Below, in pieces: positions 1 to 7,391 of a DNA stretch of 11,212 nt. The translations under genes were made by a program, and so were the position numbers. A model generated the notes under the pieces. That model searched no databases and was not told where the DNA came from. It saw nothing but the letters and a program-made list of their open reading frames with translations. Each line of letters starts with the position of its first letter. Position 1 is the first letter of the stretch. This DNA is from Pelotomaculum sp. Lineage in GTDB: Bacteria; Bacillota; Desulfotomaculia; Desulfotomaculales; Pelotomaculaceae. The stretch covers positions 1 to 11,212 of the forward strand of contig JALHFC010000021.1 in NCBI GenBank assembly GCA_022839445.1, in the 5' to 3' direction.

Positions 1-539
1 CTGTTCATCCTCCTGATTAAATCCCAGATTTTGCGCCTTGTCTGCGGGTCGAGCCCGGCCGTCGGCTCATCCAGGAACAATACGCCCGGACGGTGCATTA
101 AAGCCCGTGCAATCATCAGCCGCCGTTTCATTCCCCCGGAAAATTTTCCAGCCAGGTCGCCGGCCCGGTCGTCCAGTTCCACGTAATCAAGGAGTTCTTG
201 GATTCTTTGGCGCCGCTTTGCCCGGGGAATTTTATGCAGCCGGCCGTGTAGTTCAAGGTTTTCCCAGGCCGTCAGTTCTTGGTCCAGGTTCATATGCTGG
301 GGAACCACACCGATTTCCTTTTTAACCTTATCCAATTCCCGGGTTATCTCAAAACTATTGATAAACGCGCTCCCGCCGGTTGGCCTGGTGAGCATGGTCA
401 ACATCCTGATGGTAGTGGTTTTGCCGGCGCCGTTGGGCCCCAAAAGCCCGAAAATCTCCCCGGCGCTGATTTTTAAATCAAGACCGGTAACGGCTTGAAT
501 ATTGCCGTATTGTTTTGCCAGTTGTTTTAATTCAATCAT
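1..539 (-). CDS. ABC-2 type exporter ATP-binding protein (3' end beyond window)
   Basis: Nucleotide-binding subunit of an ABC-2 type (DrrA/CcmA/NodI-like) export system, cytoplasmic, powering a membrane partner not seen here. My translation of the minus strand gives 179 residues before the window ends, and the C-terminal part is missing. It has Walker A GPNGAGKTT at residues 34-42, a Q-loop VVPQ near 78-81, the ABC signature FSGGMKRR at 133-140 and Walker B VLFLDEP at 153-159, followed by the D-loop TAGLDP. The GGM signature and the AGLDPQTRR segment after Walker B are typical of the DrrA-like branch and unlike the importer ATPase at 9704-10552. ATG start at 539, with AGGTG about 8 bases upstream. 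It begins only 20 bases after the chelatase I stop, so the two are probably cotranscribed. The substrate cannot be told from the sequence. Confidence 0.93.
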   Translation of the reverse strand, partial: MIELKQLAKQYGNIQAVTGLDLKISAGEIFGLLGPNGAGKTTTIRMLTMLTRPTGGSAFINSFEITRELDKVKKEIGVVPQHMNLDQELTAWENLELHGRLHKIPRAKRRQRIQELLDYVELDDRAGDLAGKFSGGMKRRLMIARALMHRPGVLFLDEPTAGLDPQTRRKIWDLIRRMN

Positions 540-559
540 TTACCAGGCACCTCTGTATA

Positions 560-1645
560 TCAAAGCCGGTGAACATTGCCGTGAGTACGGGTTTGACCGC
601 GGGAGCGGCCGTGCCCGGTTCCTCTGATTACTCCATGAAGCTTCTCCCGGTCCATTTCCAGATCCTGAAACGGTTTCCGGCGCATGCGGTGGATTAGAGC
701 CAGGTCGGCTGAACCGCGCACGTCATCTTCGCTGACTTCCTGCCGGCCACGCAGCGCCGCCGTTGTCTTAGCCGCCTTCATCATGACAAGGTCGGCGCGG
801 TGGCCGTCCACTCCCATTTCCACGGCAACGCCGGCGATTAGAAAAAGTATTTCATCAGAGGCCTGCACCGCGGGCAGGAGCGCCTTGGCCGCCACAATCT
901 GCCTGCGCAGTTTTTCTTCTTCTGCTTCCCACTGCCGGACAAAGGTTTCCGCATCCTCTTCGTAGGCGTTCCTGCGCTTGACTACTTCCACCCGGAGTGC
1001 GGGGTCGGTGATCCCGGTAATATTTACACAGAGCCCGAAGCGGTCCAGCAACTGGGGCCTGAGCTCGCCTTCCTCGGGGTTCATGGTGCCTGTTAAAATA
1101 AAGTTGGCCGGGTGGGTAAAAGATACTCCTTCCCGCTCGACGGTATTGACCCCCATCGCCGCCGAGTCCAAAAGCACGTCCACGATGTGGTCGTCCAAAA
1201 GGTTTACCTCATCGACGTAGAGGATGCCCCGGTTAGCCTGGGCCAGCACGCCGGGCTCGAAGTGTTTTTCCCCTTTTTTTATGGCTTTTTCTATATCGAG
1301 AGTACCCACTACCCGGTCTTCGGTGGCCGATACCGGCAAATCCACCACCCGCATTTTCCGCCGCGTCCGGGGCAGTTCCTCGCCCGATATCAGGCGCTGG
1401 CGGCACTGTACGCACATACTGGTTATGTCATCCGGATCGCACCCGTAAACGCAATCGGCCACCACCTCTATTTCCGGCAGCAGCGCGGCCAGCGCCCGCA
1501 CGGCCGTGGATTTGGCGGTGCCTTTTTCGCCGCGGATGAGAACCCCGGACAGCTTCGGATTAATAGCGTTAAGAAGCAGGCCTCTTTTCATTTCTTCCTG
1601 CCCCACAATCGCGGGAAACGGATAAACCTTTTTAAAACCACCCAT
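560..1645 (-). CDS. chlI: Magnesium/cobalt chelatase-like AAA+ ATPase, subunit I
   Basis: AAA+ motor subunit of a class I metal chelatase (ChlI/BchI family), 361 residues, normal length for the family. With subunit D it forms the ATP-driven complex that helps a large CobN/ChlH subunit insert Co2+ or Mg2+ into a tetrapyrrole. Visible motifs: Walker A GEKGTAKS (39-46), Walker B ILYVDEVN (141-148), sensor-1 region GTMNPEEG (186-193), arginine-finger region LRPQLLDRF (195-203) and a sensor-2-like GHRAD (281-285). Four cysteines at 65, 69, 78 and 81 (CxxxC-x8-CxxC) lie after Walker A and could bind a metal. The C-terminus is rich in Arg, Gly and His. ATG at 1645 is supported by AAAGGTGAT five bases upstream. 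It is the third gene of a stalk protein-D-I run. Cobalt is the likelier metal because cbiC is in the same run and no chlorophyll genes are visible; that is inference. Confidence 0.93.
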   Translation of the reverse strand: MGGFKKVYPFPAIVGQEEMKRGLLLNAINPKLSGVLIRGEKGTAKSTAVRALAALLPEIEVVADCVYGCDPDDITSMCVQCRQRLISGEELPRTRRKMRVVDLPVSATEDRVVGTLDIEKAIKKGEKHFEPGVLAQANRGILYVDEVNLLDDHIVDVLLDSAAMGVNTVEREGVSFTHPANFILTGTMNPEEGELRPQLLDRFGLCVNITGITDPALRVEVVKRRNAYEEDAETFVRQWEAEEEKLRRQIVAAKALLPAVQASDEILFLIAGVAVEMGVDGHRADLVMMKAAKTTAALRGRQEVSEDDVRGSADLALIHRMRRKPFQDLEMDREKLHGVIRGTGHGRSRGQTRTHGNVHRL

Positions 1646-1712
1646 TTTAAATCACCTTTTTTCTTTTTTATAGTTATGGCCATTCTTCCCGTACGGCTCT
1701 TAAAATACCGGG

Positions 1713-3737
1713 TTAATAGTCGCTCAACCCTTTTACCGCCTGCACCAGGGTATCAGCTTTCAACTCGCCGATTTTATAATATTCGGCGCCGAGTACGACA
1801 GCCAGTTCACGGGCCAGCCCGAAATTAAGGAAACCTTCTTTCTCCACGTCGACGACCAGTGTCTTGATTCTTTCCTCGTCTCTGATTATTTCCGCGGCCC
1901 TGCGCGATTCAACCAGGGGTTTATCGTCGCCCATGCTAACATTGCCTTTACCGTCGGAAACCAGAATTAATAGAGGTGAAATGTTTGGGTCCTTGTAGAG
2001 GTGGGTTTTAGCCACTTCGTAAGCTTTTATCAGACCTGCGGACAAGGGTGTCCTGCCGCCGGTCGGCAGCTCTTCCAGGAGTTTATGGGCCATCTCCACG
2101 CTGCTGGTGGGCGGCAGAAGTATTTCCGCCGTGTTTCCTTTGAACGCCACCATGCCGATGCGGTCCCGCTTCTGGTAGGCGTCCAGCAGCAGGGAGAGGA
2201 TGGCCCCCTTGGTTTCCACCATGCGCTGTTGCGCGCCCATCGAGCCGCTGGCATCGACGACAAAGAGCAAAAAGTTGCCGATCCGCTTTTCCCGCACTTT
2301 TTCCCTGATGTCGCAGGGCTCAATGGCAATAGCCACCCCGTCCCGCTGCCGGTGCGCCTGGTGCGGCGCCGCTGCCCGCATGGTGGCATCGAAGGCCGGA
2401 TCGTTATATTTGCGCTGCATGGTGCTGCGCACATAGCGCCCGGCTTTAGAAGCAGTTTTAGTCCGGGAGCGCCTTCCGGAACCTTTCCGCAGCAAGCGGT
2501 CCCGGTTGTGGCTGATGCGTTTCACCGGAAAAGGCTGCCCGACGGCAAACACCACGTCTTGCGGCGCGGCAGGCGGAAGGGTACTCCGGTCCTGTTCTTG
2601 CTGCTGTTCCTGCTCCGCCGGTTCCGTGTCCTGCGGCTCCGGTGGCGGCATCTCTTCGGGCTGTTCAGAAGGTTCCTGGTTGCTGTCTTCTTTCTCTTGT
2701 TCTTCCGGCGGCTCTTCCTCTTCTTCTTGAGGGGGTTCGGGCTGTTCGGGAGGTGGCGGGGGCGCTTCGCGGATCCGGTGGAACAATACCAGTTCGGCAG
2801 CCTCGCAAACGTCAGCTTCTATCACCTCTGTCCGCCCGTTCCAGGCTGCGATGGTACGGGCCGCAGCCGCCATGATGATGTCGGCCCGGTGCCCGGCCAC
2901 AAATGCTTCCAGGCTTAATCCGGCGATCATGTCCAGTAATTCCGGTGAAACGGCTACTGCCGGCAGCAGGCCGCGGGCAGCGGGAACCCTTTCCCTGAAA
3001 AGTTCTTCTTCTTTTGACCATGCGGCGATAAAACTAAGAGGATCGGTGTCGAAGGCTTCGCGCCGCCTGACAATTTCCACCCGCTCTGCGGGATCCGTAA
3101 CCCCCTCCACCTGAACGCAGAGCCCGAACCGGTCGAGCAGTTGCGGGCGCAGGTCGCCTTCTTCGGGGTTCATGGTGCCCACGAGGATGAATTCTGCCGG
3201 GTGGTAGTAGGAAATGCCTTCGCGTTCGACCACATTCACTCCCATAGCGGCAGCGTCCAACAGTACGTCAACAATGTGGTCGTCCAGGAGGTTAATCTCG
3301 TCCACGTAGATGATCCCGCGGTTAGCGCGGGCCAAAAGGCCCGGCTCGAAGCGGGGCCGGCCGTACTTGACAGCATATTCGAAGTCCAAACTGCCCACTA
3401 CTCTGTCCTCGGTAGCCGATACCGGCAGGTCGATGACCTGCACCCGGCGCCGGATTTTCTCCAGTTTCCGGCCGGCTGACAGGCGGCCCCGGCAGAGATG
3501 GCAGAGCCGGGTGAAGTCGCCGGGGTCACAGCTGAACGGGCAGCCTGCCGCTACTTCGATTTCCGGCAGGAGGGCAGCCAGGGCGCGTACCGTTGTCGAT
3601 TTGGCCGTCCCTTTTTCGCCGCGCACCAGTATGCCGCCCAACCGCGGGTTGACCGCATTCAACAGGAGTCCCTTTTTCATTTTTTCCTGACCGGTTATGG
3701 CTGTAAAGGGAAAGGTAAAACGCTGGTGATCAACCAT
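1713..3737 (-). CDS. chlD: Magnesium/cobalt chelatase-like subunit D (AAA+ plus vWA)
   Basis: ChlD/BchD-like partner of the I subunit, 674 residues, full length for the family. Domains in order: AAA+ module (about 1-320), a linker very rich in Pro, Glu and Gln (about 323-395), a basic stretch (about 405-464), and a C-terminal von Willebrand A domain (about 485-670). The vWA domain has a complete MIDAS: DASGSM at 495-500, Thr563 in GGRTPLS and Asp595 in VSDG. It should bind a divalent metal and dock partner proteins. The AAA+ half closely parallels the I subunit and keeps Walker A GEKGTAKS (40-47), Walker B with Asp146/Glu147, and the same four cysteines (66, 70, 79, 82). Many BchD/ChlD proteins have degenerate ATPase motifs; this one does not. 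I chose ATG 3737 over an in-frame GTG at 3770 because it lines up with the start of the I subunit and has AAAGAAGA just upstream. Start choice is moderately sure; the family is certain. Confidence 0.93.
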   Translation of the reverse strand: MVDHQRFTFPFTAITGQEKMKKGLLLNAVNPRLGGILVRGEKGTAKSTTVRALAALLPEIEVAAGCPFSCDPGDFTRLCHLCRGRLSAGRKLEKIRRRVQVIDLPVSATEDRVVGSLDFEYAVKYGRPRFEPGLLARANRGIIYVDEINLLDDHIVDVLLDAAAMGVNVVEREGISYYHPAEFILVGTMNPEEGDLRPQLLDRFGLCVQVEGVTDPAERVEIVRRREAFDTDPLSFIAAWSKEEELFRERVPAARGLLPAVAVSPELLDMIAGLSLEAFVAGHRADIIMAAAARTIAAWNGRTEVIEADVCEAAELVLFHRIREAPPPPPEQPEPPQEEEEEPPEEQEKEDSNQEPSEQPEEMPPPEPQDTEPAEQEQQQEQDRSTLPPAAPQDVVFAVGQPFPVKRISHNRDRLLRKGSGRRSRTKTASKAGRYVRSTMQRKYNDPAFDATMRAAAPHQAHRQRDGVAIAIEPCDIREKVREKRIGNFLLFVVDASGSMGAQQRMVETKGAILSLLLDAYQKRDRIGMVAFKGNTAEILLPPTSSVEMAHKLLEELPTGGRTPLSAGLIKAYEVAKTHLYKDPNISPLLILVSDGKGNVSMGDDKPLVESRRAAEIIRDEERIKTLVVDVEKEGFLNFGLARELAVVLGAEYYKIGELKADTLVQAVKGLSDY
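2553..2771 (-). other. Low-complexity Pro/Glu/Gln linker within subunit D
   Basis: This part of the subunit D gene encodes about 73 residues made mostly of proline, glutamate and glutamine, with runs such as PPPPP and EEEEE. It appears on the plus strand as repeated ctt/ctc/ctg triplets. It joins the AAA+ and vWA domains, where acidic, proline-rich linkers are usual in ChlD/BchD proteins. It is expected to be disordered. Codons vary along the run (for example gag and gaa mixed), so it is not a pure microsatellite. Confidence 0.8.
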
Positions 3738-3794
3738 GTTTATCTTCTTTGAGAGCAAATTATATAACACCTTTCAGGTATATATTTTGTGAAA

Positions 3795-6038
3795 CTATGT
3801 CGTAAACACAAGAACCTGCCGGCTCTCCTCGTCCCAGGAAACACTTGCACCCAAAGCAAAACCCACCCAGCGGTAAGGGAGCATTACCCGGCCCGGTTCG
3901 ATGATTTCCGGCGCGACATCAATGGGTATTTCAGTGCCCTGGACAAAAACGCCCGGCTTGCCAACTTTAAATTGGACTACCCGCTTTTCCTGCATCAAGG
4001 TGACCGTCTGCGTCCCTTCATCCCAAATAATATCCTTATCGGACAGTCCCAGGGCATAAGCGATGTAGCGGACCGGTCCGTAGGTGCGGCCGTCTTTAAT
4101 ATACGGCGCCACGTCCATTTCCTGCTTTTTACCGCCCGCTTCGTAGCTTGTGCTGCCGATGGTAAACACCGCGCCGCTCGACTTCCCGCCGGGGGCGGGT
4201 GTGACACAGTAAGCCAGGGTTACCTCTAGCTTGTTTAAATCATTTGAAAAAAGATCCATCGTTTCACTCAAGGCAGTGCCGCTTGCCTCCAGGTTTATAT
4301 CGCCCTCCGGAACCGTCCGGTCCAGGTTGAGCGAAAACCCGCTCACTTTAATTGTGCCGGCTGCGGTACCGGACTTGTTCACCGGAATGATGAGCGTCCT
4401 GTTTTCTTGATCCAGCCTGATATTGGTTTTCTCCAGGAGCAGGTTGCCTTCCGTCACTTCGACCTGCGGTAGCTTTCCCTCGCTGAAGGTGACACCGGCG
4501 GGCAGTTTGAGTTCGAGGACGGCGCCGGTGCCGGACGCGTCCCTGGCCCGCAGGGCGCCGGGTTTCTCCTCGCTGATGGTGACTTCGCCGGCCGGTTGGT
4601 TTTGAACACCGGCAAATACATCAGTTTTCCCGGCGCTTAACTTGACCGGGGTAACGGTGTTGGCTGCTATTGCCTTGCCCTTCGCCCCGCCCGAGCCGCT
4701 TGCGCTGATTACTATTTGCGCGGGAGCGGCAACGGCCAGGTCGACGGTTGCGTACTCAAATCTAAGGACGGATTTCTCACTGCCTGCGCCGGTAACGACA
4801 TATCTGATTGTTTGCCTGTCGCTACTCACCGGCGCCGGTTTGTCGAGCGTGCAGTTGCCGCTTTCTCTCCTGACGGCGGGAAAGGTGCGCCATTTGACGC
4901 CGTCGGGCAGGGTTAAAGTGATCGTGCGCCCTTCCGCCAGGTCGCCGGCCATACCTTCGCTGACAGTAAACTCGCCCAGTGACTGGTTGATGTGTCCGGC
5001 GGTTACCTCCGTGGCTGTTTTTTCTTTTATGTTGCAGCCCGGAATGTTGTAGTCGGCTACGTTGAGCACGGCCGGGCTGACGCCGGGGTTGGTGCCTTCG
5101 TAAAACACCTCTACTTTGCCGGCCTGGGCTATGCTTTCATCTACCGTTACGTTTCCCAGGATGGTTATTCGCCCTTTTCCGGTGCTGCTTGTCGTCTCAT
5201 TATTCACTTGCAGGTACAGGACACTGTAACCGCTGGTGTCAAGATCTATTGTGTAATCAATGTCGCCTGTTTGATAGCCCCAGCCTGCCAGCAGCGTGAC
5301 AGTGTCCCAGGTAAAGCCGGGCGAGAGCGCCAGCTTTACAGTATCCTGCTCTTTGCAGCAGGCGGTGTTATTTTTTAACGTCCCGGCTGTGTTTTCACTG
5401 ATGGTGATGGCTGCGATCCTGCCGCCCCGGTCGGTTATACTCCGCGGCGAGTCGGCGGTAGCTGCGGCGCCGCCGCTGGCGGCAGCTATTTTGGCTACTG
5501 TCTGGGTGCTGGAACTGAATCCGCCGGTCCCTTCCAGTGTGACTTTTAAATCTTCACCTGCGGGGGCGTCGGCTTTAATTCTTACTTCATCGAAATAAAT
5601 GTAGCTGCGGAATGTTTTTGTGGTTTTACCCCAGTCGGTATCCACCCTCAAGGTGAAACGGTTTTTGTCTTCCGCTTCCAGGACAATGCCGCTGCTGCCC
5701 AGGAAAACATTGTCCCCCGGCGCTTGCGCCAAATAGTCCACGCCGTATGTCGCTCCGGCGACAGAAGGAAGGTAGGATGTGCTGCTGGGGAAATATACGT
5801 TTAATTTCTGCAGTTCTGTGTAAGACGGCAGGGTGAAACTCACGCAGTCCCCTTTTCTAATTGACATGGCGTATTCTTCTTTAATCAGGACAGTGCCCAG
5901 GCTGTCCGTGCTGTCGGCGCTGATGACCGGCACGGACAGGACTTTGTCCGTTGTATAGGACGAAGCGGGGCGGGCGCCGGATAATATAAATGACAGGGTA
6001 ATGCAGCAAATTAAAAGGGTTAATGGTAAATACCTCAC
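3795..6038 (-). CDS. Exported repeat protein with C-terminal copper-amine-oxidase-N-like domain
   Basis: Large secreted or surface-attached protein of unknown role, 747 residues from the chosen GTG. The N-terminus has a clear signal peptide: short basic RYL, hydrophobic core LTLLICCITLSFIL, then an Ala/Ser-rich cleavage region. The middle holds four degenerate repeats of about 130-160 residues. Each opens with a strand like ITISE..xG.L, then a strand ending LxLPxG, and closes with xxAGxIxVxxSG; these suggest beta-sandwich modules. The last ~130 residues, with the (A)PYIKDGRTYGPVRYIA motif and a repeated xxWDExxxxV pattern, match the copper amine oxidase N-terminal-like domain (PF07833 type), which in Bacillota is a wall or stalk module and not an enzyme. 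No transmembrane anchor or LPXTG motif is seen. An upstream in-frame TTG (6080) would add 14 residues but has no ribosome binding site; GTG 6038 follows AGGGAG at a rather long 13 bases. It lies between permease and chelatase genes; a ligand-binding role is a guess. Confidence 0.85.
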   Translation of the reverse strand: MRYLPLTLLICCITLSFILSGARPASSYTTDKVLSVPVISADSTDSLGTVLIKEEYAMSIRKGDCVSFTLPSYTELQKLNVYFPSSTSYLPSVAGATYGVDYLAQAPGDNVFLGSSGIVLEAEDKNRFTLRVDTDWGKTTKTFRSYIYFDEVRIKADAPAGEDLKVTLEGTGGFSSSTQTVAKIAAASGGAAATADSPRSITDRGGRIAAITISENTAGTLKNNTACCKEQDTVKLALSPGFTWDTVTLLAGWGYQTGDIDYTIDLDTSGYSVLYLQVNNETTSSTGKGRITILGNVTVDESIAQAGKVEVFYEGTNPGVSPAVLNVADYNIPGCNIKEKTATEVTAGHINQSLGEFTVSEGMAGDLAEGRTITLTLPDGVKWRTFPAVRRESGNCTLDKPAPVSSDRQTIRYVVTGAGSEKSVLRFEYATVDLAVAAPAQIVISASGSGGAKGKAIAANTVTPVKLSAGKTDVFAGVQNQPAGEVTISEEKPGALRARDASGTGAVLELKLPAGVTFSEGKLPQVEVTEGNLLLEKTNIRLDQENRTLIIPVNKSGTAAGTIKVSGFSLNLDRTVPEGDINLEASGTALSETMDLFSNDLNKLEVTLAYCVTPAPGGKSSGAVFTIGSTSYEAGGKKQEMDVAPYIKDGRTYGPVRYIAYALGLSDKDIIWDEGTQTVTLMQEKRVVQFKVGKPGVFVQGTEIPIDVAPEIIEPGRVMLPYRWVGFALGASVSWDEESRQVLVFTT

Positions 6039-6067
6039 TATGTGTCGAACTCTCCCTTCGTTGTCGT

Positions 6068-6101
6068 TTGAAAGTTTCAATGTACTTTGGACAGGTTGTC
6101 C
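6068..6101. promoter_or_regulatory. Two adjacent perfect dyads, possible operator
   Basis: In the gap between permease and stalk-protein genes, TTGAAAgTTTCAA (6068-6080) and GGACAggtTGTCC (6089-6101) are both perfect 13-base inverted repeats, one with 6-bp arms and one with 5-bp arms. Their centres (6074 and 6095) are 21 bases apart, two helical turns. They sit 30 to 63 bases before the GTG start chosen for the stalk-protein gene. They could be repressor sites or short RNA hairpins. I see no convincing -35/-10 pair in the gap and no U-run that would make either a terminator. Confidence 0.35.
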
Positions 6102-6224
6102 CGTTTTTACTTGCCGGCCTTTTCCACCGGAGCGCCTGTTTTAACGCTTATCGTCGACGGCAAGGATAGGCCGGGCTGTTTTCGCTTTCCGGTATTAAAA
6201 CTTTTTTCATCTGCCCGGTTAGTT

Positions 6225-7322
6225 CTAGCCCCACCACCGTCTTCTTTGTTTAAACAAGAGGTAAAGGAAAAATGGTACGCCGATTAACGAAGTGATTATA
6301 CCCACCGGTATTTCGGTAGGGCTGATCATGGTGCGGGATAAAGTGTCGGCTCCCAAAAGGAGCAGGGCGCCCGCAAGGCAGGAGCAGGGAATTAAAAAAC
6401 GGTTGTCGTTGCCGACAATGAACCGGCAAATGTGGGGCGAAACCAGGCCGACAAAGCCGATAATGCCGGTAAAAGCCACCGTGGCGCTGGCCAGCATAGA
6501 AGCAAAAATGGCGCAATTCCTGCGCAGGGTAGCAACGTTAACCCCCAGGTTGGCCGCTACCTCCTCGCCGGCGCTCAAGGCGTTCAGGTCCCAGGCATAA
6601 TACAAAAGAAAAACCAGGCTTCCTACGGTTATAGGCAATAATATTAAAATTGTTTCCCATTTAGCCCCCCAGAGGCCGCCCATCAGCCACACCACCAGGT
6701 CGCGCAGTTGCTCGTGAGAGGAAATGTATTTGAGCAGGGAAACGCCCGCGGAAAAAAGATACCCCAGGGCCACTCCGGCTAGGATCAGCGTTTCCGGGGC
6801 GGCGCCTTTTAAACGGGCAATCCCGTAAATCAAAAACATGGTCAGCAGGCCAAAGAGAAATGCGTTGACAATAATTGCGTATACGCCGGGGATTCCCAAA
6901 CCTCCCAAAATGCTCTTTCCTAAAATTACAGCCACGGCGGCGCCGAAGGAAGCGCCTGCCGAAATGCCCAGGATGTATGGGTCGGCCAGGGGATTGCGCA
7001 AGATCGCTTGCATGGCCGCTCCTGAACCGGCCAGGCTGAACCCGGCCAGCACGGCTAAAATTACCCTGGGCAGGCGCAAGTCCAAAATCACCGTTTCGGC
7101 CAGTGCCGAGCATTGCCCGCTGTATGCCGGAAATAACCTGCCCATAACAATTTGCAATATTTCCTTTGCGCTGACACTGGCGCTGCCGATAACCACCGCC
7201 GCCACAAAAAATAGCGCCAGCGCCAGCAGCAAACCAAAGACAGCGTATTTTTTAGAGGCAGTTAATTTAAAATACAGATTATCTGCAGGCGTAGTTGCTT
7301 CCGGCAATCCGGTTGTTTTCAT
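6225..7322 (-). CDS. FecCD/BtuC-family ABC importer permease
   Basis: Inner-membrane channel of an importer of the cobalamin/haem/iron-chelate class, 365 residues, expected to act as a homodimer. Hydrophobic segments fill the chain from about residue 26, consistent with about ten helices after a polar 20-residue head. Family landmarks: RLPRVILAVLAGFSLAGSG (83-101) followed by LRNPLADPYILG (108-119), the ATPase-contact loop LSAGEEVAANLG (249-260), and GFVGLVSPHICR (289-300). The C-terminus ends in a basic RRR/WW cluster. ATG 7322 has GGGGGAA close upstream. It follows the second SBP gene by 69 bases and is the only permease in the window, so it presumably pairs with the ATPase at 9704-10552 and is served by both SBPs. 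The motifs do not separate corrinoid from haem or ferric-chelate transport; the neighbourhood favours a corrinoid. Confidence 0.95.
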   Translation of the reverse strand: MKTTGLPEATTPADNLYFKLTASKKYAVFGLLLALALFFVAAVVIGSASVSAKEILQIVMGRLFPAYSGQCSALAETVILDLRLPRVILAVLAGFSLAGSGAAMQAILRNPLADPYILGISAGASFGAAVAVILGKSILGGLGIPGVYAIIVNAFLFGLLTMFLIYGIARLKGAAPETLILAGVALGYLFSAGVSLLKYISSHEQLRDLVVWLMGGLWGAKWETILILLPITVGSLVFLLYYAWDLNALSAGEEVAANLGVNVATLRRNCAIFASMLASATVAFTGIIGFVGLVSPHICRFIVGNDNRFLIPCSCLAGALLLLGADTLSRTMISPTEIPVGIITSLIGVPFFLYLLFKQRRRWWG

Positions 7323-7346
7323 AATAGTTCCCCCAAGGATTTATTT

Positions 7347-7365
7347 TTTCGCGGGATGCGCGAAA
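7347..7365. repeat. 7-bp inverted repeat between SBP2 and permease genes
   Basis: TTTCGCG, a five-base loop GGATG, then CGCGAAA form a perfect stem in the 69-base spacer after the second SBP gene. On the transcribed (minus) strand the 3' side is followed by A residues and not a T-run, so it is not a standard terminator. Stem-loops after SBP genes often protect the upstream mRNA so that the binding protein is made in excess of the permease; that role is inferred. It ends 24 bases before the permease ATG. Confidence 0.45.
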
Positions 7366-7391
7366 TACATTAAATTTTGAGAAGGTCTTCA

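Noticed and set aside
1112..1828. Open frame of 238 codons on the plus strand across the I-D gene junction
   Set aside because: It is antisense to well-supported chelatase genes on both sides and has no recognisable domain.
2001..2918. Long open frame (305 codons) on the plus strand opposite the subunit D gene
   Set aside because: It is the antisense image of the Pro/Glu-rich linker and vWA region, with low-complexity Phe/Leu/Arg runs, no family motifs and no fitting ribosome binding site.
560..3737. Chlorophyll-type magnesium chelatase as the role of the I and D genes
   Set aside because: No chlorophyll or bacteriochlorophyll gene is visible and cbiC lies in the same run, so a cobalt or other tetrapyrrole role is more likely.
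3738..3770. Start of subunit D at the upstream GTG (3770)
   Set aside because: No usable ribosome binding site at the right distance, and the extra 11 residues have no counterpart in the paralogous I subunit.
6039..6080. Start of the stalk protein at TTG 6080
   Set aside because: No ribosome binding site upstream and the codon lies within a perfect dyad; the signal peptide is complete from GTG 6038. It cannot be excluded fully because the GTG spacing is long.
6102..6224. Rho-independent terminator or c-di-GMP-I riboswitch before the stalk-protein gene
   Set aside because: GC-rich short pairings exist but none is followed by a U-run on the minus strand, and the GCAAA/tetraloop elements of the riboswitch are missing.
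6838..7380. Open frame of 180 codons on the plus strand opposite the permease
   Set aside because: Antisense to conserved FecCD motifs; composition follows from the complementary codons.
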